NCBI RefSeq assembly: GCF_000516985.1
Contig: NW_006917102.1
Span: forward strand, 838,643 to 902,642
Source: Pestalotiopsis fici W106-1
Taxonomy: Eukaryota; Ascomycota; Sordariomycetes; Amphisphaeriales; Sporocadaceae
DNA length: 64,000 bases
Direction: 5' to 3'
Positions 20,999 to 34,129 of this stretch are shown in pieces. Under the pieces are notes generated by a model. That model was given only the letters and a program-made list of their open reading frames with translations. It was not told the DNA's origin and searched no databases. Within the stretch, counting starts at the first letter, position 1, and each line of letters begins with the position of its first letter. Position numbers and translations under genes: made by a program.

Positions 20999-23387
20999 CT
21001 AAGCTGCAGAAGTCAAACTTAAGCCCCGGAAGAGGCCAGTCCATCCACTTGTCAGTCCTCCCAAGGTCTTGAGCGGCGCCTCGATTGCAATCTCTGCCCA
21101 GTGGTGGTAAATACCATTGATGCCCATGACGGCAAGAAATTCCATCTCTTCTCCGTCGTCAACCGCTGCGTAGGTGCGGTTGCCGCGTTCGACCAGCTTG
21201 AGATCAAACCACTCGCCCTCGGGCACCGTGGCGTTGAGGCGAAAGTAGTTGCCAGCCGCAAACAGTGTAATGTTGGGCGTGAGCATGAGCGCCGAGTCGC
21301 GGCCGTAGAGGAGCGTGGCATTGGTCGCGTCCGTCAGCGAGTCGACGAGCAATGAGAGCGACAGGGTATAATTGCGGCCTTTGGAGTCTAGTGGAGTAAC
21401 GACGCTACATCCGTCCGAGATTGCGAGCGCAGGGCCGCCCGTGCTATCCTCGGTCCAATCGCAATCGCTCTCGGCAGTGTACGAGTTTCCTGAAATGTCT
21501 TCAATGAGGTTCGACGTCGAGTTGGTCGATTGCGCGAGCGTGTAGTTTACAATGACCTCGGATATTGACGGGATCGTGCGTTCTAGGTTCTGGCCGGGAA
21601 TAGTTGGGTGCAGCAGCGTAAACACTCCCGGAAAAGCCTCCTCGCTCAGGTTGCCACCCCACTGCTTGTCGGCCATGGCCGGGATACCTTCTCGCCAGGC
21701 ATAGTAGGCTTCCGAGTACACTGAAGCGTTCGCTCCATAGTCATTCCAAATCGGCGCAATGGCGCCCAAGACATATGGGTTGGATGCGACGGGGTTGTTG
21801 GTATCATTGTGCTGGTCAAAAACGTTTGGCCGCCAATAGCTCTGATCGGGTGAGCCGTGAAACGTCTTGGTCAGGTTGATGGAATTCAAGTAGCCTCCGG
21901 GCGGCGCCCACTTGTTGACAATGTAAAAGTCATCGTTGGAGTTTACTACAGAATAGTTGTTCTGGATGTAGTCATAGTATGGATTGTCTTCAAAATACTC
22001 CCAGTGTTGGACAGACTAGATAATATTATATCAGTGATGTGCAAGTAGATGATACAACAGTGCAACGTACCACGTTCTCATAGACATTTGTCCATGTTGC
22101 GTTATCTGCTCAAGGTCAGTACATCGAATTCCCATCGGCTACCTCGAACTTTAGGTAACCAACTCACTACTCCAAGTTAGCGACCGGTCATTGCGTGCTT
22201 GGTTGTCATATCAACACTTACCAGATGGGTGGAAACGTTCCCCAAATTCTAGTCGACTTTCCACTGGTAGACTCGATAAAGGATGCCATGGTATTGACAA
22301 AGTCATTGTAATCCGACTCTGGGCCGGTATACTCGTCTGCACCAATTGAGACAACCTTGCTCTTGAACCAAGGCAAGAAGGTAGACCAGATTGCCTTCAT
22401 GGTCGGCACTGTTTCGGGGTGCGAAATGTTGAGGAGGTCAATGTCGCCTTCCAAGCCGAGCTCGGGCTTCCACTGGGTAATTACAAGCGCGTGGCCGGGA
22501 GCCTCGATCTCGGGGATTATGGTAACGCCCCGGGCTGCACATTTCGACTGAATTGTGTCGAAATCGGCCTCGGTGTAAGACTCATTCGCGTGCAGGTTCA
22601 ATCCTGCCACTGCCGAGTCGTCGCTCCAGAGCCGAAATCGGGCATACAGGTCCAGGGACTGCTGGAGCGTGTAGTTGGGATTATTATACAGATTATCGCT
22701 GAGGTGGAGATGCAATATGTTCTGCTTGAAGAAGGACATGTAGCTGCAGAGATCAGTCACAAAGTCTGGGGGGTAGTAGTGGCGGCCGGCATCGAGCATC
22801 ACGCCCCTTGTCGGCCATCCGGGGACATCCAAGCTCGAGCCAATTGGGATACTTGGGGTATCAGCCTCTGAGAGTACTAATTGTTGGAGCACGGTACGAG
22901 TCGCCCACCAGGCACCGAGCGGTGAAGCACCCGTGATGGTCAAACATGATGAATTGACGTCGAGACTGTAGCCCTCTGAAGACTCACGACCAGCCGCATC
23001 CAGATAGCTGGCCGGGTCGGCAATGGTAATGTAGACACTGCCGTCTGAGCAGCTACTTCCGTTGACTGCTTCGATGGACGCATTGATGACCGTTCCCAGG
23101 TCCTCTGCAAATACCGAGGCAAACTCAAAGAGCGTTGGCGGTATCAAGGTTTGGCCCGCCTCATCTATAGACGATGCATACTGCGCATCAACGACAATGG
23201 TCTTTACATCTCCAAAACTAAATGTGCCATTCGCGACGCTCTGAAATGGCACAGTAGGAATGCCGGGGAGAAATGTCGCAGCCTCAGTCGCTCCTAGTCG
23301 TTTCCATCAGCAGAGATTCATTAGGTATACGAGGGTGACTGGGATAATACCAATGACTCCGCCAATCAGTGCTTGTGCACTCTTCAT
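20999..23387 (-). CDS. Secreted GH20 beta-N-acetylhexosaminidase
   Basis: Exons 23351-23387, 22222-23293, 22071-22105 and 20999-22015. These give the correct frame only if a 2-base micro-exon at 22168-22169 is added, which makes 720 residues. Exon 1 plus 2 give a signal-like start (MKSAQALIGGVIG). The GH20 barrel shows RGVMLDAGRHYYPPDF, the HLHLSDN strand, EAPGHALV and the catalytic pair in VSIGADEYTGPE. The last exon carries DDFYIVNKW and a C-terminal beta domain of about 250 residues beyond the usual GH20 end. The enzyme removes terminal beta-GlcNAc or GalNAc from chitobiose, N-glycans or O-glycans. Many N-glycosylation sequons fit secretion. It is followed on the same strand, upstream, by the fucosidase gene. 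Confidence 0.9.
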
Positions 23388-23714
23388 CTTGAAAGCTTTG
23401 AATAGTTGAAAACCTACTCATGCAGTGCAATCCTTCGAATATACTTGGCTCGTGATTCTCAATTGAGATACCATACCACGTCCTGCGAGTATTGGAGATG
23501 GTCAAACTTGCCATGACGCAATTCAAATAGATATATTCCGTACCATGCTGCCCGTCTTTGATTTCATGATCATGGAATTGAAATTCTCCACCTCGTCTAC
23601 GAAATGCGCATGCATTTTTGGGTAACGTTACTCAGCGGGCGATCCCTGCCGATCGCTGCAATGCCGCTGTCCAATGACGTGGGTTTAGGGGGCGTCTTCG
23701 GCTACGGCTCGCGG

Positions 23715-23720
23715 GCGGGG
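23715..23720 (+). promoter_or_regulatory. Possible CreA-type site (GCGGGG) in GH20 promoter
   Basis: GCGGGG within GCGGGCGGGGGATAAAC, about 330 bp before the hexosaminidase start. It fits the SYGGRG consensus of the carbon-catabolite repressor CreA and is followed at once by GATAA. Such short motifs occur by chance, so this is only suggestive. Confidence 0.25.
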
Positions 23721-24025
23721 GATAAACTTGGCACTTTTGGGTTATAGTTATCATCGCCGACCCCGTTTTCCGTGCGACCTCACTTATCTTGGTATCAAGA
23801 CTGATCCGTGATATGCTTCGGAGATTTCGGGGACAGAGTCAACAATGGTATTGCCAGCACTTTGGCACATACAAATCGTGCCTGTCACTAATAGTCTCAA
23901 TCAAGCACGACGCGATACCCACGAGCGATGGAAACGTGACAATTGAAATGATGGCGCTGATAATGTCTGCAACGTTTGCATGTCTATACTCTGTACTACA
24001 TTGAATCCTTTGTATACCCTCAGCA

Positions 24026-26681
24026 TTACACAGCACCTACCAAGGGGCCGATAATGGCTTCTGCAGTCGCCCGGTCGACTACGTGAGCTTGCGCTGCGTC
24101 AACAACATTTGGAGTATAGGATATCTTGAAGACCCACGTCCACTGGTCCGCATCTTGGATATCCTTGCTAATATCTAGTTGCAGTGCCGGCTGGCCTTGC
24201 ACAGTAACCTCTTGAATGGGAACTGCTGTTCCGCTCAAGTCACCGCCGAGCACAGTCACCACATCTCCCTCAATCCAGGGAATGGCACTCGTCAAAGTCA
24301 ATGTGCTATTCAACTGATTCATGACCAGGATATAGAACGCATCCGTAGTTGTAGTGAATCGCACATCGTCGCCCTCTTGTGGCGTAATGAAATAGCTCGT
24401 AGTGTTGAAGATGGCTTCTCCATGGTCCTTGATCCAGGAACCAGCTTGGCGGAGGTGCTGCGCTTCAATATCGAGGATGCTGCCGTTGCCAACCGGGCCA
24501 ATGTCGAGTAGATAGTTGCCGTTCTTGCTGACAATGTCTACGAGATTGGTAATAATGGTGCTCGCGTTCATGTATCCCTCTGGCGGCGTGGCACGATTGT
24601 ATCCATAGCTGAATGGGTCCACTACGAGGGGTCAGTCAGCATTGATCTCATGATCCATTCAGAAATGCTTACTGCCAGCACTGCTTTCCCACTTTCTCTG
24701 CTGCGTCGCAGATATAGTGGCATACTCAGGGGTGTCAAAGTCGCCGGGAACTCCACAGCGATTGTTCATGACCACATGCCGGTTTTGTGTAATGGCTTCG
24801 TTATACCACTCGGCAGCGAACTCGGTCGTGAGATTGGGACCGCCAATGTCGCACCACATGATCTCAGTCCCAAGAGAAGCGAGCGTTTGCATTTCTGGCA
24901 GAACCAGGTCTCTCACGTAGTCATCCACGGGTACGTATCCCGTGTAAGGCAGTGTTTCATTGGTGAATGGATTGGTTGCGTTTCCGCCCGGCCATCGCCC
25001 AAACCCGTAGGGCACGTAATCGGGGTGGAAGAACTCGGGCAGGCTGTAATACACTGCCCGGTGAAGTTGCGGCTGATATGTCTCGGCTGCGGCAAAGGTC
25101 TCTTGAATAAAGTCGCGATGAGGAAAGAGGGCCACGGAAGTACGCTGGCTCACGTTGGCGGGCAGATCAAATAATGCATAGCCATCGTGATGCTTTGACA
25201 CGTGGACAAAGTATGTTGCACCGGCATCCGCAAAGAGGTCAACCCATTCTTTTGCATCAAAGCCCGCTGCGCTAAAGTTGGAAATGAAGTCGTCATATAC
25301 AAAGTTAGGCCCGTACGTTTCAAGGTGGTATTCATAGGTCCGGTCCGACGTGTCTGGTCCTCCGTTCAAGTTCCACCAGTACCTATTCATTTTAGCATGA
25401 CTCCGTATCAATACTGAAACAGCGCTCACCATTCTGCATAGGTCTCATTCGAGCCAGTATTGCCCTACAGCATCATGTCAGCAGCGTCATTCCAATGATG
25501 CTTATATGGAGCCCGTATCAGCTTACCCAGGCCGGGATGGAGTACAATCCCCAGTGAATAAATATTCCAAACTTGGCATTGTTGTACCAATCGGGACTTT
25601 CGTGCGAAAAGATTGACTCGTAGGTTGGCTCGTACGGCGCGATGCCAAAGGTGGCCTCGAAATCATGCTTCACATCAACCGCCCCAGAAGTCAAGCGCGC
25701 TGTTGCGACACCGACGGTGCCCGGCTCGACACCTTGTTTGTTCTCTACCTCGACCTGGACAACGACCCTGTCTCCCGGCCGAAGACGTTTGATGATTCCA
25801 GCCTTGGTTGTGGTGACCCCGTCCGACTCGATCGTGACCTGTACACTATCGTTTGCCGTCACCCAAGCCCGGTCGTCGACGTTGCTAACGGCCACTTCGT
25901 AGATTTGTGTGGTGGAGGCTTCGGCGTACTTTTTGGTGGAGCGCGCGTACACCACCTCCAACTTTGTTCCGGTGTCATTTGCGCTGGTCGTTGTTGGCGT
26001 CAATGTCGCAGCAAAGATGTGCAGTCTGTTGCCTACGTCCGACTCTGGCACTTGAAGCCCAACTAATTCCTTGCTAGAATCCAACCAGAGTGTGCGCTGA
26101 TAGATGTGTGACTTGTTGTAGTTGGTAGACTCGTTTGTAAAGTAAAAGGGCAGCACAATGTCGCCGCCCGGTGGGAAAGCCCATTGCCACCACGGAGGCA
26201 CTGAGACACCCGCCAAAACTTCGGGCTCGCCCTTATAGCTAATCGTAATTTGCCCTTCGGTTGGGCTACTTTCTGCTGCAGCGAGCAAGTTTATGCTGGA
26301 ATACTTTCCGGGCGGGAAGGAGAGATTTTGTCCTTGGGCTACAAAGTTGTCATACGTCCCGTTTCCCTGGAACTCGTATTGAACTCCGCCATAGGTCAGG
26401 TTCGCGCCCGGCTGATACTGTGCTGGGTAAGAGCCTACAACTTGTCAGCTACACCATTACTTGGCATAATGTGGGGGAGGGGGATAGGCACTTTGTTTGC
26501 CGTCAAAGTCGGCATCTCCTGGTAATGTCCCAAAAGCTTTATTGTCTATCAAGCCGCTGATATCTATGGGTAGAGAGCTGACCGCCGACAACTGTGCCGA
26601 AGTATACAAAGGATTATAGACCTGTGCCAAGGCCGTCGAGAGTATGGCAGTAAGGCAAGGGACCCATCTGGAGCGCCCCAT
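24026..26681 (-). CDS. Secreted GH29 alpha-L-fucosidase with N-terminal accessory domain
   Basis: Five exons (26492-26681, 25527-26434, 25430-25464, 24673-25382, 24026-24621) join in frame to 812 residues. A signal peptide is clear (MGRSRWVPCLTAILSTALAQ; ATG at 26681). Residues of about 60-330 form a beta-rich accessory region before the GH29 core, which starts at FGIFIHWGLYSIPAW. Core motifs are YEWFADAG-type VDLFADAGATYFVHVSKHHD, EIMWCDIGGP with the nucleophile Asp, and NGNYLLDIGP. The enzyme releases alpha-L-fucose from glycans. It lies between GH20 and GH35 genes; it is divergent from GH35 across a 1.1-kb shared promoter region. Confidence 0.92.
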
Positions 26682-27812
26682 CTTGTTCAAGCCAGTCGCC
26701 AAGAACAATCACGATATCAAGAGATCTCTTTCGAAAGTTCGATTGACTCTAGGTGTATTCTCCACAGGCAGCATACGAGTGATATACGTGAGGTGAAACC
26801 ATTACACGTCCATGGATTCAAGAAAGTCTCAATTGCGACTTGACTGCAATGTGCTGCCATTGGAGCCAGCGAGTTATATCTATAGTCGAGGCATCTTCAT
26901 GATTGGTTTACAGTGGCCGCGAGTTGTCGCGAATAGTGGGGATTTGAAGCATGAGTGAGTAACAGTGCGACGCAAACAAAGGAAGAACATACCACTATTC
27001 TAGTGCTCATCATTCATCAATACCCGAGTAACGCTTGAAAGAATGACATCAACTTTGTGAGCTCGCTAGCTACCTACTCCGGCATGCTGCAACGTTATTT
27101 CGGCACATGCCCCCCTGCTGGATAGGTGTTGAGGTCCTCCCTGAACACTTTGTCTACCCCGCCTCATTTGGAGCGTTACAGTGACTGGCCGGCCATGCGG
27201 GCGGGCTTTGACTTTGTTTTCTGCTGCTTGTCTATACCCGTTTCTCAGCTAGCCTATTTGATACCTCTAGCTTGCGGATCAATGCATACTTATCAGGAAC
27301 AGCAGTGCAAGAAATGAATTGTGCACTTCCACACAGTCCAATGCAACGTCCAACCCCTCTCGTCGTTCGATGCAAGTTGGAGAGAGTCTAGGTATGATAG
27401 CGGGTCGCTGTTCTTCCCCGCAGCGCTCGGAAGCCGTGGCCCTTGAGAGTTTACAACTAACTAAGCGATGCCACAATGCAGGTAACCTGAGTATCATTCA
27501 GTGTCGCCTGCAATGTGACGCTGTACCAGCTGGGAGGCTTGGGAGGGACCTTTTGCGATTTTGGCAATCTAAACTGCTCTTGAGCCCTTTGCTCCCATTA
27601 GTGGATTTGTTGACCCTTGACTTGGCGGTGGCCATGTATCATGAATGGCATTGTTACATTCAACACCGTTCGCTTGACATAGCTGGCCACACGGCAAGCT
27701 GCGAGATTGGCATCATGCAAAGAAGTTGTTGATATACTCATCGCGCTCACTCCAAAGCTACCTTCTCAATGACCATTGTGCGATTTGGCCAGTGTATTGC
27801 TCAGACCCCAGC
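26682..27812. promoter_or_regulatory. Shared upstream region of the GH29 and GH35 genes
   Basis: The two glycosidase genes are divergent over 1,131 bp without a convincing gene between them. The arrangement allows co-regulation. I see scattered GGCCGG and CCCCGC words but nothing specific enough to name a regulator. Confidence 0.4.
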
Positions 27813-29979
27813 ATGGTGAACTTTCAGGCCTCGTTGGCCTTGATGGCCGGTATTGCTGCCGGATGGGCACAGCAAGTTGTTTCCGAGACTATAACAACAG
27901 TATCAAAGACACCAGCGGCCTTTTCATACAATAATGACACATTTCTGCTACATGGGGAGCCATTTACCATAATTGGGGGTCAAATGGATCCCCAACGCAT
28001 TCCTTACCAGTATTGGCGAGACAGGTTATCCAAAGCCAGGGCCATGGGCCTGAATACGATTTTTTCATACATTTTTTGGAACAATTTGGAGCCGCAATCA
28101 GGCAACTGGACCTCGGATGATCCGCAAAATGATATTGCAGAGTACTTTAGGATCGCGCAGGAAGAGGGACTCTGGGTGGTACTGCGGCCAGGTCCGTACA
28201 TATGCGGAGAGCACGAATGGGGTGGGTTCCCGGCATGGTTGAATGAGATTTCGGGCATGGTGGTGCGCACCAACAATACTCCGTTCTTGGAGGAGACCAA
28301 GAAGTATATTGTAAACCTCGCGACCACATCCGGCTTTGCTGATTTGCAAGTGTCGCGCGGCGGGCCGATTCTCATGGTTCAGGTCGAGAATGAGTACGGG
28401 TCCTTTGGTGAGAACCACAACTACACGGCCGCGCTTCGTGACATTTTGCGCGAGAGCTTCGAGGTGCCTCTGTACACCAATGACGGCGGCGTGGACTGGA
28501 CGCTCGAGGGAGGTCAAGTTCCGACCGTCCTCGCCGAGATCGACGGAGGATCTTGGGCCCTGCCAGCACGAGACTTGTACATCACTGATCCGACAGAGCT
28601 GGGACCATTATTGGATGGCGGTGAGTTCTCTACCTGTAAATATCCTCCAAGGCTTGATCCGCTGAACCAGTACTTTATCAGAATATTACACTTGGGCGCC
28701 GGACCAGTGGGGATCTTACAACTCACACAATACGACAGAGGGCCATGATGACTATGATGCTAGCATTGTCAGCGACATTGCTTACCATCTAGGAAACTAC
28801 TCGGCATCGATCAGCTTCTACATGGTTCATGGCGGGACAAACTTTGGTTTTCAGAATGGGGCCATGTGGCAAAATAGGACCACAGTCTTTACGTCCTCCT
28901 ACGATTATGGCTCGCCGATAGATGAGACGGGCCGGACGAGGGCGCTGTACTTTAAGATGCGCGAGGCAATCCTACCGTTTACGGCCAACGGCAGCGTCCC
29001 GGAGCCGCCAGAGAATCTTCCCCTGTCGTCGATTCCGCAGTTCACACTCTGCCAGTCCAGCAGCCTCTTTGCTGTCCGTGGCGAAAAGACCACGGCAGCC
29101 TCTCCGCTGACAATGGAAGCACTTGGGCAATCGTACGGTTTTACCCTCTACGAGTATAAGCACACGGCCAACGCGAGCGTCGAGGGACAGCTCCAAGCGG
29201 GCGACCGCCCTCGGGACCGAATCTTGGTGTACAAGAACGAGGCCATCCTTGGCGTGATCGACAGCCAGTACCAGCACCCCCTCAACGTCAGCGTATCCCT
29301 GGAGCCGGGCGACACACTGCAGCTGCTCGTCGAGAACCTTGGGCGCGTCGACTACTACTCGCGCGGTAACCCGTATGCGAACCATTTGCAGGACCAGTCC
29401 AAAGGCATCAAGGGCGACGTTTCGCTCGGGGAAGAGGTCCTTGAGGGATGGGACATGTATGCTTTGCAGCTCGACACTCTCCCACCTCTGGAAAATTGCG
29501 GCGGTGCCACGTCCGCCCCCGCCTCCTCCTCCTCCGCCGCCGCCGCCACTGCCCTAGGACCAGGGGAAGGAGCTGCCAAACGAGCGGGAGCTGCCCAAAC
29601 CGCCGCAGCAGCAACGACAACGACAACAGACTCGCCATTCTTTTACCGCGGTACTTTTGTGGGCCCAGCCATTGCCAACGACTCGACCATGACGCTCGAC
29701 ACATTTATTACACTGCCCAACGGGGTCAAGGGCAACTTGTGGGTCAACGGTTTTCATCTGGGGAGATATTGGTTGGTCGGCCCCCAACAGTCGCTGTACC
29801 TACCCGGCGCTGTCGTCAGGCCGGAAGAGGCCAATGAGGTCGTGGTCCTGGAATTGGAGCCTTGGCAGATGAAGCAGCAGACGAACGAGACAACGGTCGC
29901 CGCGGGCATGGTGGCGTATGGTACTTCAGAGAGGGTCTGGGGAAACCAGTTGGACCCTGACTGTCTAGCCTGCGTTTAA
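27813..29979 (+). CDS. Secreted GH35 beta-galactosidase
   Basis: Two exons (27813-28620 and 28682-29979) give 701 residues with a signal peptide (MVNFQASLALMAGIAAGWAQ). The catalytic acid/base is E194 in VENEYGS. The nucleophile Glu is residue 270 in DGGEYYTW, and its codon is split by the intron (G|AA). Other family marks are GGQMDPQRIP, RPGPYICGEHEWGGFPAW and MVHGGTNFGFQNG. The enzyme hydrolyses terminal beta-galactose from glycans or plant galactans. At about 1,000 residues many fungal secreted GH35 enzymes are longer; this is the shorter type. A low-complexity Ala/Ser/Thr stretch at residues 542-586 interrupts the C-terminal beta domains and looks like a recent insertion. Confidence 0.93.
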
Positions 29980-32513
29980 AATTCTTTTGGTCTGTTTTCG
30001 ACTTAGACCTAGATCGTCGTGACGGTTTTTCAACTGCCGCATCGCTGGACCAGTGCCTAAGGGGGAGAAGCGCGGTAAAACGGTAGTAGTAGTAGGACAA
30101 TATTGGGTTGACGCCGGCCGGCATTCGCTCAACGTTCACGATAGTAGTGTGGTCGGAAGCGGAGAGTTCTGGACAGGCCGAGATGAGATGCCACTGATGC
30201 TAAGCCAAATCTATTGAAGAAAAAAAATTGTCTAAATGTTTAGTGCACGGTTACGTCGTCTGGCTTTGGACTCGGTCGCCGTTGAGATTGGTGTGTCGAC
30301 GGCGTCTTCCGGGGACCACGGGCCACTAAAGTGGTTGGATAATTTCTTCCTGCCTGCCAGGTGGAGTCTTTTCTTTCTAGAACAATTTGTTCGTATTCCA
30401 TAGATCTCTTATCAGTCTGCAGCGAGATCCCGACCTGGAGATAAAGTTCGCTTTGGAAATATATATTAACCTCAATCGTCTCTGCATTCCTGACTGCCGA
30501 AACCTTAACCAGGTTCCAACAGATGAATTGACATTTGGGGGCGGCAGACTCCATCCAGGGTCTTCTGGCACCGCCTGCTTGGCTTGACTAGGCTGGCGCC
30601 AGGACCAAAAAAGTACGGATTTCGTCGACGAGATCCGACCAAGAGGGTCAACGTTGGCAGAACTGCTTGAATAATTGCTCCGGTCCCTTCTCTACGGCCT
30701 TGCCGTCCAGTATAACGTGTTCGTAGTCGTACTTTGTGTCACTGGTGCCCGCGCGCCGGCCGAAGAAACAGAGGGAAGAGCCTTGCGGCAGGGCTTAACT
30801 TGATAAACATTTGTGGGTATTGGACCAGGGGACTAGCATTAGCAGCGCCCAACGGCAGTTAGGCCCCTTGCAGACCACGTTTTTGGTTCTTTGGAGTTTG
30901 TTTTGCTTGGCTGTGTAACCCTCGAAGGAGAATTTCCCCCAAAGCATGAAAGAAAAAGCCAAGGATCTTGTCGCTTCACCTGACGGCTGATCATTTGAGA
31001 TGATGGTATCGCGACCTGGCCCATACCGCGACACACCTACTCGTTCGGGATTGGTCGGAAAAGTGCTGGAGATGAGCGACAAGGTGTGCCAAAAAGGGTC
31101 GACCACTTGCCAGGGGTTTCTCTTCTTGTCAGTGCTTGTCGGCTTATTCCTATTTCCCTACCCAGCTACGACCACATAGTTAATGTACGTGGCAAGGAGC
31201 CATGCCATGCATTGTAATGGCGTGCCCATGTCCACAATGCACTCCACGTTGGGATACGGCTTCCATGGCCATGATTGGCCATCAGGGTCGATTCCTCCCA
31301 TATTGGGACAAAGGATCTAGTTGCACTACCCCTGGCTGTCTGGCAAGACCCAAGATGGGAAAATGGCAACTTCCGTCCGAATACGCGATAGCAGCAGCAA
31401 GCTGTGGTTGACTTGGGGTGCATGGTGGTCCCAACTCCTCTGCACATCTCCAGCGTGAGTAATTGAAAGATCTCATGAAGCACCACATGACCACCGATCG
31501 TACAATCAGCGATTAGCAGCAAGCTTTTGTACGTACCAGCTGGCTGGGAATGGAGAGAGTGCAATCAGTCGATCCGTCATCAGATAAGTGGTAAAATCAC
31601 TCATTGTCGATCCCCAAGGAGGAGACATCCCCAGACAGTTCGTGATCGCAGAGCTAGAACCATCACTGCCACTTAGGGCTGCCTGGCTGCTCCCTGCTAG
31701 ATCCATGATAACGATATTGATTATCATCAAGCCGAGCATGCCGGACCCTGCCTGCCTTGCCTACCAATCAGGGCCAGCTACTGTGTGTGCAAACTTGATT
31801 GAATATATGCATCATTCAGGAGCCGTACATGATTTTGACAGCCGCAGCCCACCATTTGAATAGTGCCAAGACATGTAAACTTTGACATTTTTTGGACGCT
31901 TTTGGGTTTGATTGACCCGCCTGCCTGCCTGTCGCCTGAAAAGCCACCCCCGGTTCCTGAGAGAATGGCAGGTGGGGATTCCCACGTTGCTCGCTGGCCC
32001 ATCATTGCCTATCCTTGACGCTGGTTCCTGGTGTGCATCACTAGTACCTCTCACGACCACACACTATCTCACTGAACATTGGGTCCTTTTGGGTCTGTCC
32101 TCATTTCAAATTTTGAACCTTGGGGGATCCCAGGTCAACAACACCCGTCAATCCTTGGTGATATACGGACCTGGTGTCAGACCTAGTACGGAGTAGTAGT
32201 TGTTTGCATAGTCTAATGTGGAGGTTGTTGAGCGATCAGCAGAATAGTACCTATCTTGCCATTTACACCTATCAGACTCGACGCCAAGAGAGCGGATATA
32301 AGAAACTTAGCACTGCTTGGCTGCTTTGCCCGAGTGATGATCCGCTCAAGAGAGAAGAAAAAAGTCCCCGGACTCCAGTACTCCTTCTCTTAAGTACTAG
32401 AGACTGGCCGGCTTCTCTATCGTTTCCATGGTGGTTCTGCTAGACCCCTTTTGAGTCTCTTTCAAACTAACTTTTGTCTCTCGTTTTTCTTTGGTTTATT
32501 GTGGTTTTTCAGT
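29980..32513. other. 2.5-kb intergenic region
   Basis: I see no supportable gene. The 3' end just before 32514 is pyrimidine-rich and has CTAAC followed by TTTTTCAG directly before the ATG, so the next gene may have an intron in its 5' leader. A TATA-like GGATATAAG is at about 32294-32302. Confidence 0.45.
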
Positions 32514-33829
32514 ATGAACAGCACTAGCTATCCAGGTGCGGCGGCACCTCCAGCAGGAGTAATCGCAAACGTCGACCATCCTCAAGATTTGCTGAGGACG
32601 GTCAACTATGTTACACAGGGGTTGACGATTGCCTTTGTCTCCTTTTTCATGGGATTAAGGATATATTCAAAGATGACTGTTTTGCGTGGTAATTTTGGCT
32701 GGGAAGACTGTGAGTTTACGTTTTGAATACCTCTCTTCTGTGGCAACTGGCTGACACGGGCGTTATGCAGATACAACATTCATTTCATATGTAATAATGA
32801 TCGGTTATTGTGTCTGTGGTATACTATGTAAGTGGCTCCAGCATCATCACAGGTTGTACAAGGACGCTCAAGCTAACCTCAAACGACAGTGAGTGTCCAC
32901 GAAGGAGGTCAAAACATTTGGGAAGTCCACAAGGATCAGATTGAGCCCTTCATGAAGGTCGCATACGCCGCAACGATCCACTACGCACCCATGGCTCTCT
33001 TTTGCAAGCTGTCGCTGCTCTTGCTCATTGCCCGCGTCTTTGGCTCCGTGCACAAGAAGACAATTCTGGGCATCCGCATCTTCATGGGTCTGCTGGTGGC
33101 CTACTACGTGACGGCCTTTGTCATCAAGATCCGGCCCTGCTATCCCATCTCGGCCTACTGGAAGGGCGACATAACCAAGTGTATGGACCAGTCGGCCGTC
33201 ATTACCGCCGACTCCATCATCAGTGTCATTAGCGATCTGGCTATTCTACTCCTCCCGACGCCCCTGACCTGGTCGCTCAACATGCCCACAAGGAAGAAGC
33301 TGCGTGTGCTGGGCGTGCTCTGTGCCGGAGGATTGGCCACTGCATTCAGTATCCTGCGACTCGGACTTATCATTGCCGAGGGTAGTTCCGGAAACACGAC
33401 CATGGTCTTTGTCAAGGTCGTGCTATCAGGGTGAGTCTCAGCAGGACGTGCAACATCAGGAGACACGGTAAATGCTAACAAGACAATAGAAACGCTGAGG
33501 TTGGAATAGGACTGATCTGTGCCTGTCTACCGGCATGCAACGCCCTCATCATCCGACGGAACCAGCGATACTACTCCGAGGCCTACTCGCGCAACGCCTA
33601 CCACCGCTCCAAGGGCGGAGACAACAACACGGCCAACTTGACGAACCGCATCTACGTGCAGCGCGACTTTCACCTCGAGAGAGAAGAGCGGGGCCACAGC
33701 GGTAGCGGCAGTGGCAGCGGCAAGGAGATTGGCATCACGGCCTTTGAGATGCACAGCGACGACACTCAACTAGTGACCCACGCCCAGGCGGACCCAGGAA
33801 ACGACGCCTGGTCAAACAAATCGGTCTAA
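32514..33829 (+). CDS. Pth11-like seven-helix membrane protein (fungal rhodopsin-domain family)
   Basis: Four exons (32514-32709, 32771-32827, 32890-33430, 33490-33829) give 377 residues. There is a short outside N-terminus, then about seven hydrophobic helices starting at LTIAFVSFFMGLRIYSK. Between helices lies the usual polar segment with a Cys pair (KIRPCYPISAYWKGDITKCM). The tail is hydrophilic with a Gly/Ser run (GHSGSGSGSGKE). It has no CFEM domain. The family includes Magnaporthe Pth11, a G-protein-coupled-receptor-like sensor of surfaces; most members are uncharacterised. A plasma-membrane sensor role is inferred from the family only. Confidence 0.85.
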
Positions 33830-34129
33830 GGGAAACCAAAAGAATAATAAAAATAATGAATTTCTTCTGTCAAACTTGGAGTCCTTGGTTTCGCAATGAA
33901 CAGATTGTGTGCATGCCGGAAGACTGTCGATGACGAACGATGATTCAAACTAATGCCATTCATGTCAACATGTCAGGGGTAGAAACGTGACTGAGGTGAG
34001 ACGCCACATGAATATGCCATTTGAATGAAGCGTTATTCCCTTGATTGAGTGATGAGCTGTGTAATGCTGCGCTCGATACAAGTGCTGTTCCTTGGCCAAG
34101 ATATCTCCAATCGGTACGCCGTCGCGTCC

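Noticed and set aside
20999..29979. Glycosidase trio as a recent transfer from bacteria
   Set aside because: Each gene has typical fungal introns and a signal peptide, and the base composition does not differ visibly from neighbours.
30240..30554. A 104-codon minus-strand frame downstream of GH35
   Set aside because: No domain, no homologous-looking motif, and polar low-complexity composition.
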